DNA of 64,000 nucleotides from Brachionus manjavacas. Its lineage: Eukaryota; Rotifera; Eurotatoria; Ploima; Brachionidae. The notes below the pieces were generated by a model, which was not told the origin of the DNA, did not search any database, and saw only the letters and a list, made by a program, of their open reading frames with translations. Below, piece after piece: positions 47,355-57,949 of this stretch. Positions within the stretch are counted from its first letter, which is position 1, and every line of letters begins with the position of its first letter. Both the position numbers and the translations under genes were made by a program. Location: assembly GCA_019054805.1 (NCBI GenBank), contig JAHQIY010000011.1, forward strand, positions 997,001 through 1,061,000, in the 5' to 3' direction.

Positions 47355-47665
47355 ATTTATTTTTTTTATATTTATTCATTATCAATCAAAAATTTTGATT
47401 TATTTATGACAATAATATCCTTTGTCCATGCGACTTTTACTTTTGGAACGCAGTGGTTACAAGAATGAATTGCAATAAGTTTTCTAATCGTGATACATTT
47501 ATAGAAGAAATAAAGAGAGAATTTAGTAAAATACCGATTGAAGAAATCAAAAGGGCCATTGATTCTTTTACCGGGAGGGTAAGATGGGTTGAGGAAGCTA
47601 AAGGATATTATTGTCATAAATAAATCAAAATTTTTGATTGATAATAAATAAATATAAAAATAAAA
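47355..47665 (+). mobile_element. mariner-like transposase C-terminal fragment in an inverted repeat
   Basis: The plus-strand frame reads PCDFYFWNAVVTR, then ending WVEEAKGYYCHK, like the last part of a mariner/Tc transposase after the DDE motif. The sequence around the stop (GGATATTATTGTCATAAATA) is repeated in inverse at 47360-47417, so the two 58-bp edges form a stem. Confidence 0.6.
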
Positions 47666-47770
47666 AATTTTTATGTTTTTAAATAATTTTATTAGAATCC
47701 TTTATTAATAGTGTTGCTAAAATTATTATTTTAAAAAAGAAACCGAAAAAATATAATTTAAAAGATACTA

Positions 47771-48036
47771 CAGTGCCGGAAATTAACTTGTCTCATCATA
47801 TCATATGATATCATTTTATATCAGATGATACGATTTGATATCAACTGATATCAGCTAATATTAGGAAAAAAATTTTTTTTTCCAAATTTTTACATTTAAA
47901 AATTGAAATTTTAATTCACCTGATATTATCTTATATCAAATGATAATAGCTGATATCAGCTGATATGAGGAAAGTTTAAAAAATGATATAAAATGATATC
48001 AGATAATATGATGTGACAAGTTAATTTCCGGCACTG
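47771..48036. mobile_element. 266-bp Tc1/mariner-type MITE with TA duplication
   Basis: CAGTGCCGGAAATTAACTTG begins it, and a perfect 22-bp inverse ends it. TA lies on both sides (47769-47770, 48037-48038). The interior is a long imperfect palindrome made of repeated TGATATCA motifs, so nearly the whole element can fold back on itself. Confidence 0.92.
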
Positions 48037-49478
48037 TAAAGTGAAAGTTTTACTTCATTTAAGCAAAAAATCCAGTCAAACATTTAGTAGGGATTTTTTG
48101 AAGTTTCTTTAAAGATTCTTTAAAAATCTTTATAATGTGAAGAAAAAATGGAGATATTCTAGAGATAAAAAAAAATCTTAAATGTAAATAAAAAAATTTT
48201 TAATTTGTTTAGCAAGTCAAGAATTTTCTAGAGATTTTTGTAGTTTCTTTACAGAATTTTCAATAATCAATAAAAAAAAATGTAAGAAAAGATATTCTAG
48301 ATACGATCTTAAAGGACGCTATGCTACTACTTGAAGAGTAGACCTAAAAAAATTAATTGTGTCTAATTTTACACTGGTGACTTGGAAAATGAAATTTGTA
48401 TTACATGAATCAGATTCTGAAAAATGATTAGTAGCATCATTGGTATAATTGGAGATATCTCAATCATTATGTAGACTCCGGTGCTTAGAATTAGGCAGAT
48501 AATCACAAGAACACTGCTTTTTGAGTCGATATTTCAGATTATTTTTAGAAAACTCAATATTATATCGGAGTTTGTTCGGCTTATGAACATCATGCAGATT
48601 AATATAACTTAATTCAACAGTTATTTTAAAAAGGTGATGTAATTTAATTTTTAATTTTTTATATCTATTCAAAATCAGCTTAAAATAATTACTAAATGAA
48701 AAAAAATTTCTTTTTTCATTGTTGTTTTAATTTAAAAAAAATATCTTTATTTTTAAGTGAAAATATGAATTATTCATAAAAAAAATTTAACTTAAATTCA
48801 TGAAAAATAACATTTTCAAAATTCAAATTACTTGTTCGTAACAATTTTTAGAGATTATCTTTCTACCCTACACGATAACAACATTAAATTGTTTACATTT
48901 GTCCCAAGTAAAGCTTGATCTTTTTTATTGATTTGTCTTTTTTATTCATTGTCTTTCAAATCTATTCCGTTCTATTTTTCGAAGTTTTTTTAGTGTTAGT
49001 TACTTCTTCATCAGGTTTTCACTATTCAAGTCTTAATCCTTCATCGAGTCATATTCAATAGTAGATTGATATTTTTTTAATTTTTTGATATTTAATATCA
49101 AAAAATTAAAAAAAAATTTATTAGAATTTATTCTTGTCCTTGTAATTCAGATTAAGTTGCCAAGTTTTTGTCCCATCTTCTTTTTAAAGTCTTGTTCGTT
49201 TTTGTCATCTAAATATTTTGTTAAACATTTATTAATAAAAGGAATAGAATTGGTTTTGAATATTACACAAATATGTCTTTAATTAGTTTGTATTTTTAAG
49301 ATAATAAAGCATCTTTGAGTGAAAATTTTCTTATTCTTTGTCCCATCAAAATTTACGTTTAGTTTTATTGTTTTTTCTATTCTTTGTTTTAAATATTTTT
49401 CCTTTTAGCTCATGCTTGCAATTTTGTTGATTTTTTTCGAATTATTGAAAATAATTAGTTCACTATAGATAGGTATAT

Positions 49479-49619
49479 GGCAAGTTTTTTTTTCTATTTT
49501 ACATTTCTAAAAATAATTGCGCAATTATAATTCAAATTTTAACATGCTTAAGTATGAGTTTTAATGAAACAAAGTAATTTCAAAATTTCTAAAAAATTAA
49601 ATAGAAAAAAAAACTTGCC
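49479..49619. mobile_element. 141-bp element with GGCAAG inverted ends
   Basis: ATGGCAAGTTTTTTTTTCTA and its inverse bound the element. About 23 bp match perfectly. The GGCAA terminus resembles the Mutator-type MITEs at 24.8 and 42.1 kb, but no 9-bp duplication was found. Confidence 0.7.
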
Positions 49620-49841
49620 ATGTTGTAACTCATATTCAAAATGGACGGTTCAAGAATTTCAATGTTTTCAATTTAATGAGTTAGTTATTTCGCTACATGG
49701 TCCATCTAGGATTTACTTTTTTTGTTAAAAAAGTATAATCTAAATTTTGTTTGTGCTTCTATTTAATTTCTTCCGAATTGTGTTCAGTAATTGTAGCAGT
49801 AAGAAGTTAATCCATTTTTTTTTTCATAGTCGATCAGAATT

Positions 49842-50202
49842 GGTTTTGTGAAATTCAGTACAAAATGAAAAAAAGAACAGAAAAAATGTAAAAAATTGAA
49901 TAACTTTTTTTCTAAAGGTTTAAACTTAGTTCTGTAAATGCAAAATAGTGCAACTTTCAAAGTTGCATCAAATATCAAAGCCTGCTAAATTTGCAGAGTT
50001 ATGCAGAAATTAAATTTCAATATAATCGAGCGTGGTGCATTTTGCAGAGATTCTGTACACCATTAGCAGACTTTTACAGTTAATGCAACTTTGAATGTTG
50101 CACCATGCTGAATTTACAGAATTTATTTTAAACTTTTAGATAAAAAGTTATTAAATTTTTTAATACTTTGTTCTGTTCTTTTGTACTGAACTTCACAAAA
50201 CC
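49842..50202. mobile_element. GTTTTGTGAA-ended MITE, copy 2
   Basis: Left end GGTTTTGTGAAATTCAGTAC and right end GTACTGAACTTCACAAAACC are near-perfect inverted repeats. It is the better-preserved copy of the element at 40383-40706 and lies about 315 bp before the lipase gene at 50518. Confidence 0.88.
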
Positions 50203-50517
50203 TCAGAATTAAAGTCTTCAATAAATATATATTCGTATTTTTTTAATGCATTTAAATTGTGTTAAATTTTTGATAATAATTAATTGAGTTAAAAGAGACG
50301 ATATTGTTCGTTCAAGCGTATCATTGTCTTACTCAACAAGTCCTTGACTCTGGGAATTTCGGGGCTTGCCTACCTGTATTATTTTAAAATTACCTTTCCA
50401 AGACTCGAAAAAATTAATCATAAATTCCTCTTATTCATTAATGAATTTTTCATTTTTGCATTGCTCAACAAGTATAAAAAAAAATTAATTTAAAAAAATT
50501 AATTTTCTTTAAATAAA

Positions 50518-51593
50518 ATGTTTAGGTATCTTTTATTTATTAGCTTGTTTTTGAGCATTAAATGCTGGCCAAACTTTGAATTGTATACCAAAAAAAATAC
50601 TGAAAATTATGCCATAGTCAATTCCCAAAATTTGATCGATTTCTGGTTCAACTTCACAAAAGAGACAAAATTTTTGGTTCATGGTTTTTCAGGGGATACT
50701 TCGTCAGTGATCAGCATAAAAAGTGAATTACTAAAATTTTATGATGTGAACGTAATTGTTGTCGAATGGAGTGTGGGAGCTAGGCCCCCAGATTACTTTT
50801 CAGCAACAGCTAATGCAAAAAAAGTGGCTGGAGATATAGCAAATTTTATAAAGGAAACTGGAATGGATGGGTCAAAAGTTCATTGCATTGGGCACAGTTT
50901 GGGAGCTCATATCTGTGGATTTGCCAGCAAAATCAAGCGAATGGGACGAATAAGTGGCATGGACCCTGCTGGACCACTATTTGAGGGAGAACCTGCCGAT
51001 TCTAGACTGGATAAAAGTGATGCTGATTTTGTTGATGTAATTCACACAGACTCGGAACTTGGAATCCAAAAACCGATCGGGCATTTAGATTTTTATCCAA
51101 ATGGTGGCAAAAAACAAACTGGTTGTTTTCTAAGATCTAATGGTTTAATTAATGTAAAGAGTAATGAAGAAAAATTCAAAACAATTCAGATGAGAATTGA
51201 ACCTAAAGGAGATGTTGTAGAATTTTTATCGTGTAGTCACATTAAGAGTCGCCTGTTTTATGCAGAAAGTATTTCAATGTGCCATTTTAAGGCAGCTAAA
51301 TGTTCAAGCTATGGTGATTTTTAAACTTGGTTTAAATAATAAATAATTTATTTTTTTGTTTAGATGATTTTTTATATCAGGCCGATTTATGTGATAAAAT
51401 CAATGCGCAAATGGGCTACAATGCAAATAATTCTCATCCTAAGGGAAGATATTTCCTAAAAACAGGCGATTCATCTCCTCACTGCTATTATACGAATAGT
51501 GCGGATCAAAAAATACACAATTTATTTAAAATAAATGTCAGATACCAAATTTTTGCAATAGTTTTTATTTTTCTCGATCTGAAACTTAAATGA
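50518..51593 (+). CDS. Secreted pancreatic-lipase-family enzyme, phospholipase A1 type (2 exons), second copy
   Basis: Exons 50518-51313 and 51364-51593 give 341 residues with a 50-bp intron. Signal peptide MFRYLLFISLFLSIKC; triad S127 (GHSLGAH), D149 (GMDPAGPLF) and H241 (SCSHIKS). The short lid again fits phospholipase A1 activity. Exon 1 has exactly the same length as in the copy at 35.2-36.2 kb and differs at scattered residues. Exon 2 shares MGYNA...SHPKGRYFLKTG but runs 30-odd residues further, adding a hydrophobic C-terminal stretch (IFAIVFIFLDLKLK) that might be a weak membrane anchor. The intron is at the same position. Orientation is opposite to the first copy. Confidence 0.94.
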
Positions 51594-51689
51594 ATAAAAT
51601 AATTTTAAAATTAAATTTTTTCTTGAATATGATCAGTTATATGCAGTATTCGTGCACCAAACTTTCTAGTGATCCTTTCAAAAAAAGTT

Positions 51690-52040
51690 CATTAAGTCTA
51701 GTGAGTCTAAACTAAACGATTTCAATACAATTAATAACAATCTTGAAATTCTAGGTCTTTATGGTTTTCAACATAGGCCTATCATTAATCTTTGTTGTTT
51801 TTCTTATAAGATTTTGGAGAACCCAGAATCGCCTCTTCCACTAAAAACTAAACTTATTGTGAGCGAATCTCTTAACAAACCATATAATTTAAGAAACAGC
51901 AATTAACTTTATACCCCAGAAAGTCTAGGGTTCAATTCTTTTGGTGAATTAAAATTTTCTTTTTTTTTTCTAAATTTATCAACTCTTTTACACTGAATGA
52001 TCTAGATTTAAATTTATCTCTATTTAGACAAAGAAAAATT
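51690..52040 (+). mobile_element. LINE C-terminal fragment
   Basis: Reads NNNLEILGLYGFQHRPIINL, then CCFSYKILEN and LNKPYNLRNSN, followed by FGELKFSFFFSKFINSF and a short basic end. This is the usual C-terminal block of a non-LTR retrotransposon. Its 3' side is interrupted by the Tc1-type element starting at 52050. Confidence 0.65.
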
Positions 52041-52049
52041 AATAATGTA

Positions 52050-52934
52050 CAATACAATCCAAAACAAAGTTAACGTTCCGTTTAAGCATTGCTTGATTGG
52101 AGTATGCACAAAACGAATCAGAACACAAAACATTTTAAAACATACACATGAACATTTTGGAACATGTTTCAAAACACGGTTCAAAAAATGTTTCAAAACA
52201 TGTTTCGAAATGATTTTCAACTAGTTTTAGATGTTTTGATTGTTTTTTATTGTTTAACAAATAAATATCAAATAATTTATTCAAATAAAATTATAAAATT
52301 ACATTGAAAAATTGAAAAGTTCAAATAAATTTTTTTACTTCATTTTTTAAAATGAGAGTACCTGAATGTTATAGGCATCGGATTATACTTTTGAGGAATG
52401 AAGGCTTAAGCTTTCGGAAAATTTCCAAATAAATGGAAATTGAAGGATTATCCATTACCCAAGTTGCCATTTATAAAATTTGCAAAAATTCAAAGAAACA
52501 CGAATAGTTGCTGATTTTAAGAGGACCGGTAGAAAACAATTTTTCAGGAGCCGCATTACAACTATCTTAACGAATTAATTACTTATAATCGTGACATTAC
52601 ACTTGAACAAGAGAGTTTGGGTTATACATACTTTTTATAAGACTTAAAAATTTTAAAAAGACTTCAAAATGCAAAAAAAAAATTAAAAGTCTCGTTTTAA
52701 TAATTTCTTTTTTTATGCACAAATCAAAACTATCTTCTAATTTTTTGTTTTGTATATTGTGTTATGTTTTGTATTGTTTTGATTTGATTTTTTAAATATG
52801 TTTTGTTTTGTTTTTGAGCTGCTTCGGTTTTGTTCATGTTCTGCTTTGGTTTTGCTCCGAAACAGTTTATAATCTGCTTGTACAATTTGTAAACATTGAG
52901 CAAGTTTTCTTTAACTCTGTTTTGGATTGTACTG
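52050..52934 (+). mobile_element. Tc1/mariner-type element, internally deleted, nested in a LINE tail
   Basis: Left end CAATACAATCCAAAACAAAG and right end the inverse of CAGTACAATCCAAAACAGAG; TA lies on both sides (52048-52049, 52935-52936). The arms, about 200 bp each, repeat GTTTTG-type motifs. Inside, ATG 52352 opens an HTH-like start (HRIILLRNEGLSFRKISK) with later pieces in other frames. The DDE domain is absent. Confidence 0.75.
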
Positions 52935-52936
52935 TA

Positions 52937-53380
52937 AATTTATACTTTATTGAGTTTATTAAAATATTTCCCATATTTGACATAGATTAAATCTATAATT
53001 TTCTTAAATATGTAAAATCCAAAAAAAAAAAAAAAATAAAAACAAAAACTTTTAATAAACCAAATCACCTCTCACTCTCTTTCTCTTTTTTTTATTTTAT
53101 TTAAATTTATAATATATTCTAGATTAAATTAAAACATTTCGACTTCACTTCTTATATAATAAATATAATTTTTGCACAAACAACTTTTTTATATGTTTTG
53201 CCGAAGGGGCTTCAAAAATTTTTTAAATAAATTAAATTAAATAATTATGATCACAAATTTTTGGACTTAAAAAAAATTCTGGACATTTTTTTTTAAAGAA
53301 AAATATATTTTTACTTTATTTTTTAATCATCTAGATTAATTATCACCATTTTTAATGACAATATCAACAAACTAAACAAT
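52937..53380. other. AT-rich spacer
   Basis: Contains a poly-A tract at about 53020-53035 and a CT-rich tract at 53070-53095. Nothing else. Confidence 0.4.
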
Positions 53381-53384
53381 ATTA

Positions 53385-53570
53385 TTATTCTTTTTAATCT
53401 TCTGATATAACCAATGCATTTTTCTATTGTTGAAGCCGGCAAATTTTTCCTACAACTTCAGACTCATTTCTGCACTTCGATTTTCTTAAATTTTGTTTTA
53501 GTTTGTGCCAGATCATCTCAATCGTGTTCAAATCCGGTGATCTAGGTGCAAAACAAACCTTTCAAAATTT
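53385..53570 (-). mobile_element. Tc1-like transposase C-terminal fragment
   Basis: The minus strand reads APRSPDLNTIEMIWHKLKQN from about 53550, the classic SPDLNPIE block with the third catalytic acid of Tc1 transposases. It is opposite in orientation to the element at 52.05-52.93 kb, so it is probably a separate copy. Confidence 0.75.
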
Positions 53571-54017
53571 AAAAAAAATTTTAATTTCAAGTTGTGCAAA
53601 AATTGTTATTAGACCAAAAAAAATTAATAAAAATCAAATTTTTTTTGGAAAAATTAGTCTTTTTTGGCCGTCACAATTTTTGTTAAGTTTGACTTGAAAA
53701 AACGTAATTTTACGTAGATTAACGTTTTGAATTTGAGCCCGATTTTTTTCAAACATCAAAGCCCGACCGGATCAATTTGACCCCACAATGAAAACTATTT
53801 CATTGAAAAATATTTGTTTTTTTTTTGACTTGGTAGTAACAAGTTTTTTTCAGAGTTTTCCAATTTAATTGATATTTGAGATTTTTTCATTTAAGAGGAA
53901 GGCTCTTTCATTAAGAAATAAAGCAATACTAAATTCTTTTTGGCATGGTATTAAAAAAATATTTTATTAATTGAAATTTTGATTAAAATGTTCATTTAGA
54001 ACAAAATTTTGATGAGC
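53571..54017. other. AT-rich spacer
   Basis: Nothing recognised. Confidence 0.4.
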
Positions 54018-54695
54018 TTAAACCCAGTCTGGATGAAGCAAAAATGTTGATTTGGGCGGTCGTCCAGCAGTATGAAAAATAGTTGCATTTCTGAAATGAT
54101 AGTCAGGATTTGCTTTTGGCAGGGGATACTTGTTTCTGATATCGGCCGATTTCAGGTGTCTCATAACGCGCCAAGTTGACGACTCGAACGAACCCTTAAG
54201 GTTATCCTGCGAATGACTTAGCAAACTATTGTTATCTTTAGATCGAATTGTGGGCAATGCACTTCGACTCTCATTTAGTCTGGACTTACGGTTGAGCTTG
54301 CTTCGATATTTCTTCAAATGTTCCAATATATCCTCGAGTGACTGGGCTTTGTCACTCACACTAGAATCAACCGAAGACATTGCACTGCTCAATTCGTTTC
54401 TATTCATTTCTTCCTCTTTTAGATTTGACAAAAATCTGTAGACTACTTTTTGGTCCGGCGTTTTAGCATGCTCGAACCAATCTTCGATTTTTTCTCCCAA
54501 ATTGTTCCAGTCGATCTGGTTCTTTGACTCTTTGTTGCGTTTGGACAGTTTTGAAGATGCCGAAGAGCTTCGAGAGATTTCTTCGAAATTTCTGGATCTG
54601 GACAGCTCGTTCTCATTCTCGCCAACTAAAGACAAAAAATTTAAAAAAAATTCCTCTTCTACTAAACTGTGTGGCCTAATAATCAAGATCTTATG
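54018..54695 (-). CDS. Unrecognised protein, C-terminal exon(s)
   Basis: The main exon is 54625-54018, about 200 residues after an acceptor CTTTAG. A 28-nt exon at 54695-54668 (ILIIRPH) would join in phase. The protein is polar, with Ser-rich and charged helical stretches: IDWNNLGEKIEDWFEHA, SLEDILEHLKKYRSKL, KYPLPKANPDYHFRNATIF. It ends RPPKSTFLLHPDW, then V and stop. There is no signal peptide or membrane segment. The composition is normal for a host gene and GC is higher than the surroundings. I do not recognise the family. The 5' exons are not identified, so the gene may start further upstream (towards 55 kb). Confidence 0.6.
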   Translation of the reverse strand, partial: HKILIIRPHSLVEEEFFLNFLSLVGENENELSRSRNFEEISRSSSASSKLSKRNKESKNQIDWNNLGEKIEDWFEHAKTPDQKVVYRFLSNLKEEEMNRNELSSAMSSVDSSVSDKAQSLEDILEHLKKYRSKLNRKSRLNESRSALPTIRSKDNNSLLSHSQDNLKGSFESSTWRVMRHLKSADIRNKYPLPKANPDYHFRNATIFHTAGRPPKSTFLLHPDWV

Positions 54696-54699
54696 CTAT

Positions 54700-55282
54700 A
54701 ACTTTTTAAATATAAAATTTAAAATAAATTGTTTCTTATTTATAAATTATTCAATTTTTTGCTTTTATTTTTCTTAACTATTTTCTACTTCTTTAAGAAA
54801 CAAGGGAAACTATAGGATCAAATTTTTTTGGAATTTTTGCCATCCGAACCATGCTATAAGAATTTTTTAATTTTAATTTAGAAATACAATTTAACTTAGC
54901 TTATCAATGTTGTATCATGTTAAAATAATAACTAAATTCTAGAAAAAGTAAAAAATTAGTTTTATTCTAATTTTTGAATTAATTCTAAAATTTAATTTGT
55001 TAAGTTAAAATTTTAGCTAGAATAAAGGCGAAATTTGAATCTAATTAATGGGCTAACTAAAAGTGAAAAATAAAAAAAATTTAATGAACATGATTTAAAT
55101 CGTAATAATTCCAAAAAAAGGTTAATCTAAATTCACCTTGTATCTAAAAAAGTAAACAATTTAAATAGAGAAAATTGGATTTTAGGGAAAATGCAGTGTA
55201 TAAAATAGATTTTGGCTCTTTCCAATTTACACTAGAACAACTAGATGATCTAATGTGATCAAAGTTTTATCAAAGTATTGAA
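54700..55282. other. AT-rich spacer
   Basis: May contain the 5' end of the minus-strand gene at 54.0-54.7 kb. No exon could be fixed. Confidence 0.35.
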
Positions 55283-55823
55283 ATGTCTGTTAGTGAGTAT
55301 CGAGTAGTTGATGACTATGTAACTTCTGAATCAGAATCTGAAGACGAGGTTCAAGAATCCAATAAAAAGAAAAGAACCAGGAAGAACTGGATCTATGAGA
55401 GAACATTCGACGATCAAGAAGCATCCAAACACTGGTTAGATAATGAAAAGATTTTGTCTTCTCTGAAAAGTAGTGAAACTGAGGCAAATATGAAACTTGT
55501 CAAAATACCAATCGAAGCTAAGCAAGTAGTTATTGGACAAAAACCTAGAAGAGGTAGACCGTGTTAGTCTAAAAAGGCGCTTGAGTACCAAACAGAAGCA
55601 GATAAAGAAGAGAGAGTTGTCAGCTCAATCAAGTTCTAAAGCGAAAGATAACAGAAGTGGAGGAAGAAACTCCACAAGAAACAGTTATACCAACAAAAAA
55701 GAACAAAAAAACAATTGATAAGGAAGCTGAAAAAGTAGTGCAAGCATCAACCAGCAGTGATATAAATAAGAAAGTAGAAGCTCCACTAGAGAGAGGTAGA
55801 GGTAGACCAAGAAAAAACTTATA
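55283..55823 (+). mobile_element. MULE internal-deletion derivative
   Basis: The ORF 55283-55567 begins with an acidic tract (SESESEDEVQE) and NWIYERTFDDQEASKHWLDN, the N-terminus of a FLYWCH-type MULE protein. It then jumps straight to the basic GRP-type C-terminus (KPRRGRP), with a second GRP-containing tail (RGRGRPRKNL) in another frame ending near 55823. The zinc fingers and DDE domain are missing. The remaining sequence is well preserved, so the deletion is fairly recent or the copy spread as a deleted form. Confidence 0.65.
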
Positions 55824-55829
55824 AGATAT

Positions 55830-56845
55830 TATTTTATTTGAAATTATTTGAAATTTTTTATAATTCTTTTTTTTTTAATCAATTTAATAAATAAAAATAA
55901 GAGATACTTTAAGTAAAATTAGTTGCTGTTTTATTTAATTTAGAAGACAGATTAATAATTATAAGTTAAGGGTATTTAGTAAAATAAGAGATAGAAAAAT
56001 ATAAGTGATCGATTAAGTAATTTTAGAGATCGATTAAATACCTCCCATTTTTAAAACCGGAAAAAAAATTTACTTTGGAATATCGGAACGTCGAGTCATC
56101 AAGATTAAGACAATTTATTATTTTAAAATACTTAAAGAATTTTTCTAGTTATTATATTCATCGTGAAAAAAAATCAGACTTTTGAAAAAAAAGTCCGGAC
56201 TTGGACTTGACTTGAGACTTGTCACTTTTAAACAATTCTGGGTTGGAATAAAAAATCTTATTTTTACTTTAAAAAAAAATAATTAAATAAATTAGATTAT
56301 CTTAAAATTAATAAATAAAACAAGAAAAATTTATTATTTTATGGCGTACAAGTAAAAAAAAATCAAAAAAATTTTGAAATTATTTTTGAACCGGTCAAAT
56401 ATTAAATTTAAAGGTGTTTTTGAGATATAACAAATTTCTGATATGTTTTTATAACAGAGTTGTTCCAAATTCATAAAAACAAACTAATTTGGCTTCTATA
56501 TTTGGACTTGAGAGAGTATTAAACTATAATCAATGATATAGTTTTATTTTATTTTGAATTCATGATGATCTACAAATTTTAAACTTGATAATTTTTTATT
56601 CCTTATTTCTGTTTAACCCCTTTAATTAAAAAAATTAATTGTATGAATTTTCAATCATGTGTTCAATCGATTTATTCACAGAATGTAAATTTTTCAAAGC
56701 AAATTAGACTATTAATACAAAAAAGTTAATATTTTTCGGTTTTTTAAGAAAGAAAATAAAATTTAAATGATTAATAATAAATGTGAGCCTCTGATCCCTA
56801 TTACGTGTAATGAAAAGAATTAAAAATAGATTGGAAATAAATTCG
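55830..56845. other. AT-rich spacer
   Basis: An AAGTC-rich tract (GTCCGGACTTGGACTTGACT) lies at about 56190. Nothing else. Confidence 0.4.
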
Positions 56846-56849
56846 GGAA

Positions 56850-57180
56850 ATAGTTTTTTTTCTCAAGCTTATTGCTGATGATACTAAGCTGCTTAAAATT
56901 ATTATAATTCATAGTCACCTTATTGAGCTTCAGATTGAAAAGGTAAAAGAACTGAAAATAAATTGAAAATTAATGTGTAAGACTTGAAAAGAAGTCCTCC
57001 AAAAGCCTACACATTAATAATCAATTGATGGTTCATTTGGTAACATTTGAGGCAATAAATTTCATGAAGACAATCTACAAGAAGCACTATCCCGGATCTC
57101 CTGATGATCTATCGAGGAAAAAAATGCATTTAAAAAGCAAATTGGTGATTTAAATAAATTTTCTTTAGCCTACTGGAATT
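56850..57180 (+). mobile_element. LINE reverse-transcriptase fragment
   Basis: Reads KLIADDTKLLKIIIIHSHLI, the YADDTKL block with Y changed to I. A weak continuation follows in another frame with NKFHEDNLQEALSRIS. Short and decayed. Confidence 0.5.
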
Positions 57181-57309
57181 TCAAATATCTAATTAAATAA
57201 CTGAATTTTTTTTAAATAATATTTTAAATGCTTATTTCAAATTAGAATTTTGCTGATGCTAATTATTTTTAAAATGATAACAAGATTGAAAGGATGAGGA
57301 TGGTTGTAA

Positions 57310-57940
57310 CTGTTTTCGAAAAGTTAATTTCGACAGATAAAAATTTGACATGAAAAACTTGACTTGTCTAAATTCGACATTTAGTTTTTCGATATATAGA
57401 AATTCGGCCTAAAAAAATAGAAATTAATTTTAAACTTGTTTATAGTTATAAATAAAAATGGATGACTTAACAAATTTGTTTGAGAATTTAAATCTTAGTT
57501 TAATCAAATCGTCTAGAAACAAAAAAGCCGGGAGCCCCTTGTGAATATAAAATCAAAAAATGTGTCGTCGGAAAATTCCTTTGATGATCTAATTCATTAA
57601 ATTCTAAAAATTTCAGGTATAATTGCCTTAAAAATTGAAGAAAAGCGTAATTAATTGAATTTTTTTAAATTTACTAAAGATAACTTTCAAAAATTAAAAA
57701 TTTAATTAAATAAAAAAATCTGTTTTTATTGCTTTTTCTATTTACAATTTCTCATATTTTTTTTATATTTTTGTACTTTTAAAATATTTTTTAATAAATT
57801 TTTTTTTGTCTAAATCATACATGTCGAAATTTAAAATACCTGGCCAAATTATAGATATCGTTTTAATTGTTGTCAAAAATTTACCTGTCGAATTAATAAT
57901 GTCGAATTTATTTATGTCAAAAATAGCTTGTCGAAAACAG
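57310..57940. mobile_element. Inverted-repeat element with iterated TTCGACA motifs
   Basis: Left CTGTTTTCGAAAAGTTAATT and right CTTGTCGAAAACAG are inverse ends. Both arms, about 100 bp each, repeat TTCGACA/TTTGACA. An ATG at 57459 opens a 28-codon frame (MDDLTNLFENLNLSLIKSS) that stops early. This looks like a non-autonomous derivative with MULE-style iterated ends. No exact target duplication was seen. Confidence 0.7.
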
Positions 57941-57949
57941 GCATATTGT

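Larger units (their letters stand above)
48039..50517. other. Intergenic, AT-rich, with two MITE-like elements
   Basis: Elements at 49479-49619 and 49842-50202 are listed separately. A 70-residue minus-strand frame at 48672-48460 (KKQCSCDYLPNSKH) is open but unassigned. Confidence 0.4.

Noticed and set aside
19050-56225. AAGTC-rich tracts near 5.8, 19.1, 40.9 and 56.2 kb as one repeat family
   Set aside because: The tracts share short words such as GACTTGACTT but do not align over a defined length, so a family is not supported by eye.
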